64,000 nucleotides of DNA from assembly GCA_963680875.1 (NCBI GenBank), contig OY804582.1:53958646-54022645 (forward strand), given 5' to 3'. This document shows positions 11,390 to 23,634 of this stretch, piece after piece; the stretch's first letter is position 1; every line of letters starts with the position of its first letter. The translations under genes and the position numbers were made by a program. The notes beneath the pieces are model-generated. The model was given only the letters and a program-made list of their open reading frames with translations. It was not told where the DNA came from and did no database searches. This DNA is from Bathymodiolus brooksi. Its lineage: Eukaryota; Mollusca; Bivalvia; Mytilida; Modiolidae.

Positions 11390-11575
11390 GCAGTCAAACA
11401 GTACAGTATAATGGCTCGCCATGACTCGAATGGCGAGGAAACAATTGACAAAAAATACATGTATAATAAATGAGCCAAGTCAAACATTACAGTAAAATGG
11501 CTAGCCATGACTCGTATGGCGAGGAAACAATTGACAAAAAAATGCATGTATAATAAATGAGCAAAGTCAAAACAA
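11390..11575. repeat. Direct duplication, about 85-bp unit, 2 copies
   Basis: The block containing GCCATGACTCG-ATGGCGAGG and AACAATTGACAAAAAA occurs twice in tandem with small differences. Confidence 0.8.
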
Positions 11576-12735
11576 TTGCATGATAATAATTCGAATGATA
11601 AGTATATTTAAACTGTGTCTGTTTGACCGCTCTGTGGCAGTTAATTATCAGCAATCTGCATGGCTGATTATAGACTATAGGAGCATCTACTTTGTGGCAT
11701 TATTTCACCACATTATCCGTGCAAACATGTTCTTTATTGCAATGGTCCTATTGTGTACGCATATATTCATCATTCGTACTTTTATGCCAGATCTCTTTCC
11801 AATTACCCAAAAGTGCAGACAACATTTGTAATATTATGTACGACGATCTGCGTTGGCCACCACCATTCGTAATTATTGCAATAACTCTAAAATATATACC
11901 AATTCATTCATCATAATTAGGTGAGAAATGTAAAATATAATTGAAATGATTAACTTATCAATCTAGTTCATGAATTAAGGTAAAACACAGAGAAAAACAT
12001 CCCATATATAGAACTGTAGATTAATTATAAATCCTCTCAGTGAGGTAGGACAAATTTCAGACAACAATTCGCTCTTAGATTTATATCGTCCAAATCAGTC
12101 TATGTCCTTGATATATCTTATAAAAGTATATTAATTAAAAAAGTAATAAATTTGAAAATTTATATTACATCATATAGTACAATTAATTGAATAGCAAGGT
12201 GCCTTTAATTACGTAACTTGATCAAGGTAAGTCTATGACTGTCACCTGTCCATGGTCTAGAATACCATTGTATAATAAGGGTCGAAACCCGCATTTCAAA
12301 ACTGTACCCACCTGTAGTCTGATATTACAAAATTATATGAAATCTTAACAATGAGAATTGTTTATTGATTTAAATTGATCTAGAAATTTAATAATGTTTA
12401 AAGAGGTTTTATTATTTAAATATTGAATTTGTTTGAATTGAAATACTAGCTTTTATTGAAAGGTGAAAGTGTCAGATAGTTCGTTATGCGATACCTCACT
12501 TCAAACATTAAATGCTGCACAATTAATAATCAAAACAAGCATAGCTTTCAAACTTTCATGTAATTTTAAGATTTGTAGATATACATTTAATTGTGTTTTT
12601 CGTTGAAAGGGAACTTAATACTACAGAACGGAACGAACATTTAAAGATTTTTGCAATAGGAAGGAAAAGAGTTTTAGTAGAAATATCCGTATATAATTTA
12701 GATAAATAAACGATAAAGAACTCAGAAGGGACAAT
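11576..12735. other. Intergenic, nothing recognised
   Basis: AT-rich DNA with only short chance open frames. Confidence 0.4.
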
Positions 12736-13190
12736 AAAAAAAATGGACAATCCAGAGAAACTGGCAACCAACATTAGGTACACAGGACGAAGACAAACAA
12801 AACAAAACACACCACTATGAGCAAACAAACACAAATAACGCAAATAAGAGATGAACCCTCCTACAAACAACTGGAGGTAAAGACAAACACAAATAACATA
12901 AATAAGGCATGAACCCTCCTACAAACAACTGGAGGTAAAGACGAATAGAACATCATAATAAGAGATGAACCCTCCTACAAACAACTGGAGGTAAAGACAA
13001 ACACAAATAACATAAATAAGAGATGAACCCTCCTACAAACAACTGGAGGTAAAGACAAACACAAATAACATAAATAAGAGATGAACCCTCCTACAAACAA
13101 CTGGAGGTAAAGACGAATAGAACATCATAATAAGACATGAACCCTCCTACAAACAACTGGAGGTAAAGACGAATAGAACATCGTTTATAT
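12736..13190 (+). repeat. Dispersed repeat family A, copy 2, with 58/56-bp internal array
   Basis: The start (ATGGACAATCCAGAGAAACT, 12,742 onward) is the same as in the 45.9 kb copy. Six units beginning ATGAACCCTCCTACAAACAA follow at 12,851, 12,909, 12,965, 13,023, 13,081 and 13,137. Two unit types alternate, 58 bp and 56 bp, differing in the spacer. The amplified segment corresponds to the far end of family A, not to the segment amplified at 46-47.4 kb. Confidence 0.8.
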
Positions 13191-15034
13191 ACGAAATCGC
13201 AACGGAACTAAGAACTAAGAACGTAAAGTCTAAAACGATTAGCAACACGGACCCCATCAAAAATAATCTTGAATTGTTCCTTTCAGAATCAAAAAATTCA
13301 TGGACGCACGAGATTGAAATATTTTTAAATTCAGCTATTTAATATTCCATTTCTAATCCTAGGAGGAACGTTGCAATATATGGTCGTGCAAACCAGATAT
13401 AAAAGGGTTAATAATACGTCGTTTTAATAGAAGAATTACAAACAAAACATTCGCAAATAAAAAAGTGGGAAAAGGACAAACAATCATCTACAAAATCTAC
13501 ACAGAAAGCTAAAAACCAAAGAAAAACAGGGTGAACTCAGGTGCTCTGTAAGTGTAAGCAGTTCCTGCTCCAATAATATCACTCATGTTAATTATGTGAG
13601 AGAAAAAAAATCCGATAATAAGCCATGAATGAGGAAAGGGAGAGATTTTGACGACAACAAACGGAACACACCAATGGTCATCTGTAACACAGATATTCCG
13701 TAACAGCTCACCCTTAGAATATGGGAGGCATACTATTGTCTCATGATTGAAGAATCTTACACCCATGGTAACCCCAACTTCTCTTTAGACAAAGCTTATT
13801 GTTGATTGATAGGATGAAAATATACCTGACCTGACCCCGGGATGTCGCTAGATGTTAATGTATCGCAAAAGTAATTAAGAAATAGATATAACAGACATCT
13901 ACGTTTAATTGCCTTAATTAATCTGAAGTCGTCATAAATATAGCTAAAATAGTGTTCACGCGACGTCAAGCCACGGTTCAATCGATCGCCTATTATTGGT
14001 GATCACAATAACAGTAGTCATGTATTACACATATTAGTTAGGGTTTGAATAAGAATTAAAAAAAAACCGATGACACCAACATTAATCATCATTACTTATC
14101 ATATGAAAGTTTTACGTAAATATTCATCAATATACCGTCATAATTCATTATTAACCAAATCAGCAATATTTGATATTGAAAATTGATCACACTGAAAGAT
14201 GTTTAATCTGTGTTACTATAATTAAGCATTGAACTTAAAGATTCCCTACGGATTTCGTCCTTCTTTTTAATTTCTCAGGTTGAATACAGTTCACATACTC
14301 CTTTATAATCTAAATATTAGCAATCATAATGGACAACAATACTAGAAATGTGTTGTAAAGTATGTTTTTTCAATCTTTATCTTTTCACATGTTTTAAATG
14401 GCTGATAGTTTCCTTTCACGTATTGTGATAGTGTCATTTAATATGGTTTGACATACAGGGTAAAAATAATAGAAATGCATTCAATCGTATGAATGTATAT
14501 CAAAAGAGTTCAAATGCAATTGAAAGTCTCTTAACATCGATTTTGTATTAAATAACCACAAAGAAAAACTTTAAAATGACCCTATTAAGTATAAAATTAT
14601 CAATTAGTTTCAATACAAACATTTATTTTACCCACACAGGAACATGATAAAATAAAAATCATTTAGGGTCTATTTTTACAAGGAAAAAAAAGGGCATGCT
14701 TTAAAATAATTGTTTCTAATAAGAACACAATGAGTAATCATTGAAATCTATATAATAGTTGTTCAGCGAACTGATGTGAAAAAAGCAATTATATTTTGAC
14801 TCTATATAATGTATCCTATAGCAATTACTATAATATATAAATATTTATTTGTCATCAAGCCATATAATCTTTAGCAGAATTTGTTTTTCAACACTAAATA
14901 TCAGAACGGCTAAATGGCTTTCAAATAGGTCAAATTATCCCATAACAATTTTAATGTAGCTTTAATATATTATGAGCATTCATTATGAGCATTCTTTATG
15001 ATCAGCAGAAAAATATCAAATAACCGTTACAAAT
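13191..15034. other. Intergenic, nothing recognised
   Basis: AT-rich DNA with short chance frames and no gene or repeat that I can name. Confidence 0.4.
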
Positions 15035-15213
15035 ACAGCCAATCGTGTATATAAAGGCCACTCAAGGAATCTGAAATTGTGACCTTAATGAGCAGTTGAC
15101 CTCTATATTCAGATTACAATTATATGCACTATTCATTAATTGGATAAATGAGACTGCCTTATATAGACATGATTTGTTATATAAAGGCGCCTTTTAAGGC
15201 ATGTTTGACTGTA
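15035..15213. mobile_element. MITE family M, copy 1
   Basis: Ends TACAGCCAATC and the reverse complement of TTTGACTGTA form imperfect terminal inverted repeats, flanked by TA. The body (ATATAAAGGCCACTCAAGGA, ATGAGCAGTTGACC) matches 36,052-36,234 over nearly its full length. It is non-coding. Confidence 0.75.
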
Positions 15214-16145
15214 TATATGCTCTCCTACTTCAGCCACCTATGCCGTCATTAAGACTTCCCAAAATTGGAAGATTATTTAACGAGAGATACATGTATATAG
15301 CACATTCTATGGATGAAGAGAAACGTAGGTATGTATATCCCTTAGGCAGTACCAATTCTCTTGTCTGGAAATACCTGTTTGCCAAAAAAAAATCAAAAAA
15401 ATCGATGGTGTAAAAGAGATATGCATGCTATAGGTACGCTTAATATCCATTTCGATTTACAGCTTCTGTTCACCCGACGATAACGGGGTGCATTTTGTAA
15501 AGTTAACAAGGTGAGAAAAAAAAACCTGGTAACTGTAGAATAAAAAAACCATAACTAATGTGAAACACGATGGTTATAATTGTAAATATCGTATAACATT
15601 TCAACAGACTCGGGTAGCCTTCATGTCTCAATAGGTCGGTCCGTAGTTGTACCAAACGATACACTATCACCCTAGTAGTTGCTGCTTATGCTGTGTATGA
15701 GTAAAAGCAAAGGTCGAGTGGGGAGATATATTAACACAGTCACCTAGCACTAAAATGATTTTTTGTTGGAAAAAGCTTAACGATATATATACAAATTATA
15801 TAAACATTTAATTATGTGGCATGAAATTTCAACTAATTATTAAAATTTAAAAGTTTAAAAAAAAATCAATTAGAAATGTTAAATCATTTGGTTGGATTGT
15901 TGATATATTGGTAACCTAAACATATCTTAGCTTTTACCTTTTAACCTTCAACATGGAAGGAGCGTGGCACTCTCGAAACACTTCAAATACCAATTTGATA
16001 GTCCTCTGTGACTAGTACTATAATAACCGATCACTGTGGTTCACTACAACCGATCACTCATATTGCAGATATTAGAACAAAACAATCTGATTAACTTATT
16101 TCATAATAAGAGTAACACGGGAGTGTCACTAATGGAGCAGGAACT
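15214..16145. other. Intergenic, nothing recognised
   Basis: No coding region or named repeat is visible. Confidence 0.4.
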
Positions 16146-16450
16146 GTTTTTCCTTCAGGAGCATCCGAGTTGACCCCCGCCTTTTTGTGGGTTTCGTGCA
16201 CCTTTTGATCAATATATTGCTGTGTATGTAGATCTTTGTCCTTTCTTCTTTAGATCCTTGTAATGTCTTACGTTTTACGGCTTCAGATTACTACTTTGGT
16301 ATCTTAGATTTACGGCCGCAGATTACTCCTTTGGTATCTTAGATTTACGGCTTCAGATTACTCCTTTGGTATCTTAGATTTACGGCTTCAGATTACTCCT
16401 TTGGTATCTTAGATTTACGGCTTCAGATTACTCCTTTGGTATCTTCAACC
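16146..16450 (-). repeat. Dispersed repeat family B with 35-bp internal array
   Basis: The minus strand reads the family B phrases (GGTAATCTGAAGCCGTAAA types). The segment TTACGGCTTCAGATTACTCC plus TTTGGTATCTTAGAT is repeated about five times with a 35-bp period (16,275, 16,310 and onward). A second family B copy lies 150-200 bp away in the opposite orientation. Confidence 0.75.
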
Positions 16451-16593
16451 TTGTCTTATATAATTAAAGGTTAAAATGTTATATGTTTCTTTATATATCG
16501 TACATATGCAACACTTTTATATTCTACATTGATGTAGCACTCATGACAAATGCATACGATGCTATTGGTCTATAATGTAATCTTAGCTGTATT

Positions 16594-16880
16594 ATGAGTG
16601 TTGTTCATCATGGGAATTTGAAAAGTATAATTACTATGTACGATACAAAAGGGATAATCAGAATCCGTAAATCGAAGAAGGACAGACAACACAATAGCCA
16701 ACAGAAGAAGGACAGACAACACAATGGCCAAAAGAAGAAGGACAGACAACACAATGGCCAAAAGAAGAAGGACAGACAACACAATGGCCAAAAGAAGAAG
16801 GACAGACAACACAATGGCCAAAAGAAGAAGGACAGACAACACAATGGCCAAAAGAAGAAAAGGACAAAAGGACAAACAAC
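16594..16880 (+). repeat. Dispersed repeat family B with 30-bp internal array
   Basis: After GGGATAATCAGAATCCGTAA comes GAAGAAGGACAGACAACACA plus ATGGCCAAAA, repeated six times at 30 bp (16,672-16,862). Frames across it are open on both strands because the period is divisible by three. I do not treat them as genes. Confidence 0.85.
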
Positions 16881-17394
16881 GATGAGTTATTTGATGTCTA
16901 CTATTCATTTTAGAGGGAACATTCATATCGTCCTCTGTGTACGTTCTACATGTATATATCAGGCGGATTATGTGATTCATTTTCAAAAGAGCACATATTG
17001 ACTACTGTACATTTGATACATGTACATTGTATATAAGTTTAGACAAAATAGAATTATTCACTTTACACAACATACATATTGTATATCATATGAGACGTAT
17101 TTACCATTCATTTTTACCGTCGTGGTCGTATGGTAGTTTGATTTACAACTACCTGTGCAATCAGTGACTATCACGACTAAAGTCGTTTTCTCCTGGTACT
17201 CCGGTTCCTTCCAACAATAAAACTGACCGCCACGATATAACTGAAATATTGTTGAAAGTGTTGTTAAACACAAATACCTATTCATTATACAGAGAGTGAA
17301 TAACGTCTCATGTGCATCTGATTGTGTCCTATTAACTAAGTGATGTCTTTATCGTTGATTTTAGACAAAATACAATCATTCACTTCAGTCAAAA
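16881..17394. repeat. Degenerate tandem repeat and SINE fragment
   Basis: Diverged copies of the 67-bp motif (GATGTCTA-ATTCATTTTA) precede the clean array. Around 17,120-17,270 is a plus-strand fragment of the SINE type seen at 40.1 kb (GTCGTGGTCGTATGGTAG, then CCGCCACGATATAACTGAAA and GTTAAACAC). Confidence 0.55.
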
Positions 17395-18470
17395 TACATA
17401 ACATCCCTTGTGTGTCGCTATCTATTATATGTGATGTCTTTAGCATTCATTTACTAGAGAGAGTATGACGTCCCTTGTGTGTCGCTATCTATCATATGTG
17501 ATGTCTTTAGCATTCATTTACTAGAGAGAGTATGACGTCCCTTGTGTGTCGCTATCTATTATATGTGATGTCTTTAGCATTCATTTACTAGAGAGAGTAT
17601 GACGTCCCTTGTGTGTCGCTATCTATCATATGTGATGTCTTTAGCATTCATTTACTAGAGAGAGTATGACGTCCCTTGTGTGTCGCTATCTAACATATGT
17701 GATGTCTTTAGCATTCATTTACTAGAGAGAGTATGATGTCCCTTGTGTGTCGCTATCTATCATATGTGATGTCTTTAGCATTCATTTACTAGAGAGAGTA
17801 TGACGTCCCTTGTGTGTCGCTATCTAACATATGTGATGTCTTTAGCATTCATTTACTAGAGAGAGTATGACGTTCCTTGTGTGTCGCTATCTATCATATG
17901 TGATGTCTTTAGCATTCATTTACTAGAGAGTATGACGTCCCTTGTGTATCGCTATCTATCATATGTGATGTCTTTAGCATTCATTTACTAGAGAGGGTAT
18001 GACGTCCCTTGTGTGTCGCTATCTATCATATGTGATGTCTTTAGCATTCATTTACTAGAGAGAGTATGATGTCCCTTGTGTGTCGCTATCTATCATATGT
18101 GATGTCTTTAGCATTCATTTACTAGAGAGTATGACGTCCCTTGTATGTCGCTATCTATCATATGTGATGTCTTTAGCATTCATTTACTAGAGAGTATGAC
18201 GTTCCTTGTGTGTCGCTATCTATCATATGTGATGTTTTTAGCATTCATTTACTAGAGAGAGTATGACGTCCCTTGTGTGTCGCTATCTATCATATGTGAT
18301 GTCTTTAGCATTAATTTACTAGAGAGAGTATGACGTCCCTTGTGTGTCGCTATCTATCATGTGATGTCTTTAGCATTCATTTACTAGAGAGAGTATGACG
18401 TTCCTTGTGTGTCGCTATCTATCATATGTGATGTCTTTAGCATTCATTTACTAGAGAGAGTATAACGTCT
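17395..18470. repeat. Minisatellite, 67-bp unit, about 16 copies
   Basis: Units of 65-67 bp read GTATGACGTCCCTTGTGTGT, CGCTATCTATCATATG, TGATGTCTTTAGCATTCATT, TACTAGAGAGA. Period 67 is seen at 17,467, 17,534, 17,601 and 17,668. Units with one GA dinucleotide missing (65 bp) recur. Confidence 0.95.
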
Positions 18471-19308
18471 TTTGTACATCTGATTGTGTCTGAGTGACTT
18501 GGTGACTTAATGCTGTCTTTTCTATTTATGTTACAAATATACATAGCGTCCCCTGTATATCACTATGTATCAGATTCCATGTTTTGTAAAAAATGTATGT
18601 TTGTATCGCTCCTGCTACACAGTGAGCTGCAGCTGAGTGTAGTTTTGAATAAACAGTTCAACAGTGATGTCTTCATTTTATTGAGAGTGCATAGTGTACA
18701 TCTAGAACATATAATTATATCATAGATTATGTGAGCTTATATATCTTTTGTACAACTGAATGGATTGATTATGTGATGTATATAGCATGTATTTATACAC
18801 TAAATACATAACGTCTGCTGTATATTTGATATGTATCAGACAGATTATTTGATGCCTATTCATTTTATAAACATTACACAACATATTCATAATATTTCTA
18901 TGTAATGATATATCATGATGACTTCTGTTTTATGATTATCTTTGTGACATGATATGGTATAAGCATATTTTATTGGTATAACTAACATATATAAACAGAA
19001 CAATAGCAATCGTACAATAGGATTCAGAAACAAGCAAATGCTTTTTTTAAATCTGTTTCCTATGAAGAACATGATATATCTAATGCTATCAACAAAAGAT
19101 ATCAAATAACGGTGTTTTCCCATTTCGTTTTGTTGTGTGTGTATTGGTTTTGCATTGTTATTTCATAAATGCCGATTCTATGGTAAATAATATTTGTGAT
19201 ATATGTATCACCTTAGATAAGCATGTATTAAGGTCAAAGGTGGATTAATTCTTAAAAAAATATTTTTCAATATTGTAGAAAATTAGTCCACACGTAATTT
19301 GATCCTCT
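18471..19308. repeat. Decayed continuation of the 67-bp repeat, then unique DNA
   Basis: To about 18,890 there are diverged motifs such as ATAGCGTCCCCTGTATATCA and ATGTGATGTATATAGCAT. I see nothing in the rest. Confidence 0.45.
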
Positions 19309-19923
19309 ATGCCAATGGGTACGAATTGTGCCCCTCTTCTAGCCGATTTATTTTTATACTCATATGAGTCGGAGTTTCTTCAAAAGCTTGTAAAAGATAA
19401 GAAGATTCATGAGGCTAGAGCCTTTAATTTCACATACAGGTATATTGATGACGTTTTATCTATCAATAATTCTAGATTTGCAGAATTTCTTCCATTGATA
19501 TATCCTCCAGAGCTGGAAGTTAAAGAGACCACCGATACAGCTTCGTCCGCATCATTTTTGGACTTATACCTCGAATTTGACGACAGTGGTCAACTCAGTA
19601 CTAAAATTTATGATAAGCGGGACGACTTCAATTTTAAAATCATAAATTTTCCAAACATATGCAGCAATATACCAGCTTCTCCTGCATATGGTGTTTACAT
19701 CTCGCAATTGATTCGCTATGCAAGGGCCAGTAGCAATTATTCTGATTTCCTGAAACGTCATCTTCATCTGAGAAACAGGCTACTGGACCGGGGCTATAAA
19801 AAGATTCGCCTTATTCGATCTCTTAAAAAGTTTATATTCCGATACCAATATCTTGTCGAAATATATTCCGTCTCTGCAGAAAAAATTATAAGCGATGCAT
19901 TTTCATATAGTGAAAATGTATAA
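19309..19923 (+). pseudogene. Penelope-like reverse transcriptase fragment (C-terminal 204 codons)
   Basis: This is an open remnant beginning at motif B (GTNCAP) and containing the catalytic YIDD box (19,441-19,452) followed by VLSINNS. It then runs through the thumb-like C-terminal region to the natural stop. The ATG is just the methionine inside PMGTNCAP, not a real start. Unlike the 53-57 kb copy, the codon after YIDDV is an intact leucine, so this fragment is younger or better preserved. Confidence 0.85.
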
Positions 19924-20293
19924 AGATAAAGAAGTTAAAAATGTCAAGGATGATTTTTTTTGTCAATGTGTGACGTAAAAATATTTTTGACATTTACGTC
20001 ACCGAATATGGTACTGCTTTGACAACTATTTTACCTATTTTGTTCCTGTATTTAAATACTGTTACAGTGACAGCCGGAACCTTTGAACCGTAATGAGAGC
20101 GGGAGGTTTGGCGCCTTAAAATCTGATTCAACCCACCATTTCTTTAGAAATGCCTGTACCAAGTCAGGGTCATTCCGGTTTTCACAGTTTTCCGGTTGTT
20201 GACTGATTTTTGTCTGTTTATATATAATTATGAGTTTTGACTTTCCCTTTGTAAGATTGTTCGGAGTTCGGTAATTTTGTTATTACCCTTATG
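19309..20293 (+). mobile_element. Penelope-like element, 5'-truncated copy
   Basis: The copy starts abruptly inside the reverse transcriptase at the PMGTNCAPLLADLF motif and runs through the RT C-terminus and 3' UTR to TTTTGTTATTACCCTTATG. It is about 95 percent identical by eye to 56,033-57,013. Truncation at the 5' end is expected from target-primed reverse transcription. Its end lies about 400 bp from the stop codon of the minus-strand host gene, in convergent orientation. Confidence 0.85.
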
Positions 20294-20331
20294 TAATAAA
20301 AGGTAATATCATAACTCACATATTTCATATT

Positions 20332-20337
20332 TTATTC
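20332..20337 (-). terminator. Candidate polyadenylation signal of the host gene
   Basis: AATAAA on the minus strand lies about 360 bp downstream of the gene's stop codon and just before the truncated Penelope-like element. I see no closer AATAAA on the minus strand. Confidence 0.4.
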
Positions 20338-20527
20338 ATAAATTAACAATAACTTAGCAGGAAATAAATATCACAGAATGCTTTGTCTAACTGAAAAGTT
20401 TTTTTTATACTGCAAATATAAAAAAAATCACCCCAATGAACGTAAATAAAAATAAGGCGGTGTTTCCATTCATAACATAAAAAAAGGAACAAAGTTGCAT
20501 TCATGATTTCTGATATGAACCACACAC

Positions 20528-20600
20528 GAATCAGTGTGTCAGCTGAAATCAATGTGACAGCTGAAATCAGTGTGTCAGCTGAAATCAGCGTAACAACTGA
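20528..20600. repeat. 18-bp repeat, about 4 copies, in the 3' UTR
   Basis: GAAATCAGTGTGTCAGCT recurs about four times with small changes in the probable 3' untranslated region of the minus-strand gene. Confidence 0.7.
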
Positions 20601-20693
20601 ATATGCATAACATATATAATTTTATATAGGAAATCTCCTATTACACATATATAATACTTAATTAGGATTCTACTAAACTGAATTAGCATTTAC

Positions 20694-20983
20694 TCAAGTA
20701 ATTGTATGCTCTCGTTTTTGGAAAGCGTGTGGTACATTATTATGATGTTGAAGTTGTTCTGGGGGAGGCTGTGGTGTTACTGTTGAGGCATAAGATATAT
20801 TAGAGACACGTCCAGAATCTGGCACAAATGTATTCATTCGAGATAAACGTAGTCCTAATGCAGTTTGAGGTGGGCGTGGCATCATTTCACCCCTTTCGTC
20901 CCAGTATTCTGCGCGTTCTAGCAAGAAATCTCGTCCATGTTCAGCCAAATCCCTTTCATCTATTATGGGTTCAGTATTCCGTT
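20694..20983 (-). CDS. Host gene, terminal coding exon (residues 1002-1097)
   Basis: Acceptor TATATTTCAG precedes the exon, which enters at phase 1 and completes a Glu codon. It encodes 96 residues and ends ACT-TGA. The sequence is hydrophilic with EHGRDFLLERAEYWDERGE, then a Pro-rich stretch (MMPRPPQTALG, TPQPPPEQL). It carries no membrane segment and no recognised domain. Confidence 0.85.
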
Positions 20984-21622
20984 CTGAAATATAAATATGA
21001 CAGTTACTTTAATTTTAGTAGTTTACATGTTGCTCAATCTTTCTGTCCCGTTTTTGTACATTTGTCTTTTTGTCCGCTTTCTTTTGACAATTGTGTTATC
21101 TGTCTTTCTTTGATTTACTACCTCTTATTACCCCTTTAATATTTTCAAACTTTTCTTAAATATCGACGATTACATATCCTTCATTGACATTCTAAATTTT
21201 AGGTATGATCTTGTATGTTGTTAGTAGTCCTGTTTAAGTCAAACACAACATTAATAATAATGATAACAGGAAATGAACTGTACATTGTATGTATACTACA
21301 CGTTGACCTTTAAGATATGCATATCATATATGTGGTGGGTTATGCGTTTGTATATGCGCATTATTGGTTTTGCGTTAAATTTGTCTTTTTGTCAATTTTA
21401 AAATTGTATGAAATACCTAGTATGGATAGTTCGTCTAAGAAAGTTTATTTGGTACTCATCGAAGCCAAACTTACATCCAGTGACCAGTTGAGTAAAGTTC
21501 TATTATGTAGCAAAAAAATGAAAAATGAAAACTAACCACACCGACACACTCAGAACAGATCCTAATTCCAAATTAAAAAATAATAAAATAAAACGATAAA
21601 ATAATGTGAAAAAGCCTTATTA

Positions 21623-21802
21623 TTGTACTAAGTGCACCATTAAGTTGTACTAAGTGCACCATTAAGTTGTACTAAGTGCACCACTAAGTTGTACTAAGTG
21701 CACCATTAAGTTGTACTAAGTGCACCATTAAGTTGTACTAAGTGCACCATTAAGTTGTACTAAGTGCACCATTAAGTTGTACTAAGTGCACCACTAAGTG
21801 CA
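21623..21802. repeat. Minisatellite, 22-bp unit, about 8 copies
   Basis: TTGTACTAAGTGCACCATTA plus AG repeats head to tail in the last intron. GTGCAC makes each unit partly palindromic. Confidence 0.95.
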
Positions 21803-21978
21803 CAAATTTCAAAACCTCTCTGATCATGACTATTCAAATCTTTATCAGGAGAGAATAAAATGATTGATCTTTTCGAGAAATAGTAATATATTTTGCACAC
21901 TGTTTTGTGTATTTAACGCCTTGCACAGCAGAAATGACTATTGTTCTTATTTAGATAAGTTAGGAAATATGTATTTAC

Positions 21979-22270
21979 CTGTGGTATCAATCATGTGATC
22001 GAAGTACTTTTTATCTTTATACAATTCTTCTAATAATTCTCGTAGTCGTCTATCATCAATTTCACGTTTGCCATTATCAGCTGATTTTGGCGCTAGCTGT
22101 TTCTTAGCAACACTGTTCGCATCTAATACTGATGACTCCCTGATGTGGTACTGGTTGATGAGTGACCATGGCAATGCATGTCGCATGTCATGTTTTGGAC
22201 AGAATCTATCATGGTTTCCTGGAACTGGACGAACCGTCGTCTGCCCGGGTCTTCTTACCGTGAATAAAGG
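21979..22270 (-). CDS. Host gene exon (residues 905-1001)
   Basis: Acceptor TTATTTTCAG, donor GTAAAT; length 292, exit phase 1. The exon encodes PLFTVRRPGQTTVRPVPGN, HDRFCPKHDMRHALPWS and a charged helix ending YKDKKYFDHMIDTT. It is the least low-complexity part of the tail and the best piece for a homology search. Confidence 0.85.
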
Positions 22271-22715
22271 CTGAAAATAACAAGAAAATACAAATAAAGA
22301 ATATAGTTTAGTAGGAAATATTTGGTAAACATGCCATTACATACTTGTATATCATTGTCTCAAAATCGTCGGTACCACAAATCAATGTCGTAAATATTGT
22401 GGAACGAACATAAATTGTGCACATTAATTAATGACGTAACTATGAACGAACATAACCGTGTTTTAACATCTTCTCACAAATGTATCTGAATTCAATATAT
22501 AATAATTTCAAATGAAGATAAATTCTAACCTTTAACCACACAGTGAATCAATTTGTCTGTTTTGTTTTTGGTGAAATTGTCATTGTTTGTTTATATATAT
22601 TTCGTGGACTGTGTAGTTCTTTCAAATTTAACTAGAATAAAATGTGAAGAGCTATTTAGAAATGTAGAAGTTTTAAAACAATGAATCCATTAAATTTCTG
22701 CCAAACTAGAAATCA

Positions 22716-22779
22716 AATACTATCAATGAATTAGTAAATACTATCAATGAATTAGTAAATACTATCAATGAATTAGTAG
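22716..22779. repeat. 21-bp repeat, 3 copies
   Basis: ACTATCAATGAATTAGTAAAT is repeated three times, ending about 10 bp from the donor site at 22,788. Confidence 0.85.
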
Positions 22780-22788
22780 TATTCATAC

Positions 22789-22878
22789 CTCTTGCTGCTG
22801 TTCTCGATTATTTCCGACTAGAATAAATTCATCATCACTTCCAATATTAATACCATCTTGATTCCTTCGTAGACGTTC
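22789..22878 (-). CDS. Host gene exon (residues 875-904)
   Basis: Acceptor CCAATTCAG, donor GTATGA, 90 bp, phase 0 to 0. Encodes ERLRRNQDGINIGSDDEF and ILVGNNREQQQE. Confidence 0.85.
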
Positions 22879-23177
22879 CTGAATTGGTAAAGTACACATT
22901 ACATGTATAACAAATGTATTATGATTTACAACCAAATCCCTGATAAATACATACGATAATACTGATGTATATGGCCACGGTATTCAAAACAGTAGAGTGA
23001 TGCAGCCAATTGTGACATCGCATAGTCAATTAAGTCAAGAATTGCTGGAAGTCCCTATTTGTTTCATTTTTGTATATGCTTACTTTCTCAGTATGCACCA
23101 ATCATTTCAAAACCACACCAGTGAGAAAGTGCAGTAATATTAAGAGGTTGGTTAGCTCCAATTTTTTGTTTTGAGCT

Positions 23178-23245
23178 TACCTGATGAAGGTTAATCCTGA
23201 AACACATATTGCGCACTAAATTTGATATCTACGTTTTTTAATATT
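23178..23245 (+). repeat. Repeat family H (hammerhead-core-like), copy 1
   Basis: CCTGATGAAGGTTAATCCTG then AAACACATATTGCGCACTAA and GATATCTACGTTTTTTA. The same order recurs on the minus strand at 34.6, 26.8, 27.3 and 61.4 kb. Confidence 0.7.
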
Positions 23246-23548
23246 AAGTTTATGCACAAAATATGGACCATTCCATATTCAATTTTGATATTCGCTGAAC
23301 ACATAACTGGAAACTTTACGATAAATGTGTGTTGATGAACAGTTAAAATGCATTGTTCACAGACTTCCATATTTTGATTAAATGAGCAACTATATCATCA
23401 ACATTTACGAGCATGCATAATGGCACGTTAGATATCGTAGCTTTTACTCAACTTATCTAAAGCCGTAAAATTGAATTCAGAGTATTTAAAAAAAAAAAAG
23501 CTTACAATTTCACAAGTGTATATATGTTACTCAATAAAGAATATTTAC

Positions 23549-23634
23549 CTCATTTTCCAAATTATCAATTGATACTCGGATGTCGTCTGGATTCTGATGA
23601 ACAAAAGCTTCTCGTGGTACTCCAGGTGGATGGC
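23549..23634 (-). CDS. Host gene exon (residues 846-874)
   Basis: Acceptor GAATTTCAG, donor GTAAAT, 86 bp, entry phase 1 and exit phase 0. Encodes HPPGVPREAFVHQNPDD then IRVSIDNLENE. Confidence 0.85.

Noticed and set aside
16570..17001. Basic Lys/Gln/Asn repeat protein on plus and Leu/Val-rich protein on minus
   Set aside because: Both come from the six-unit 30-bp array of family B.
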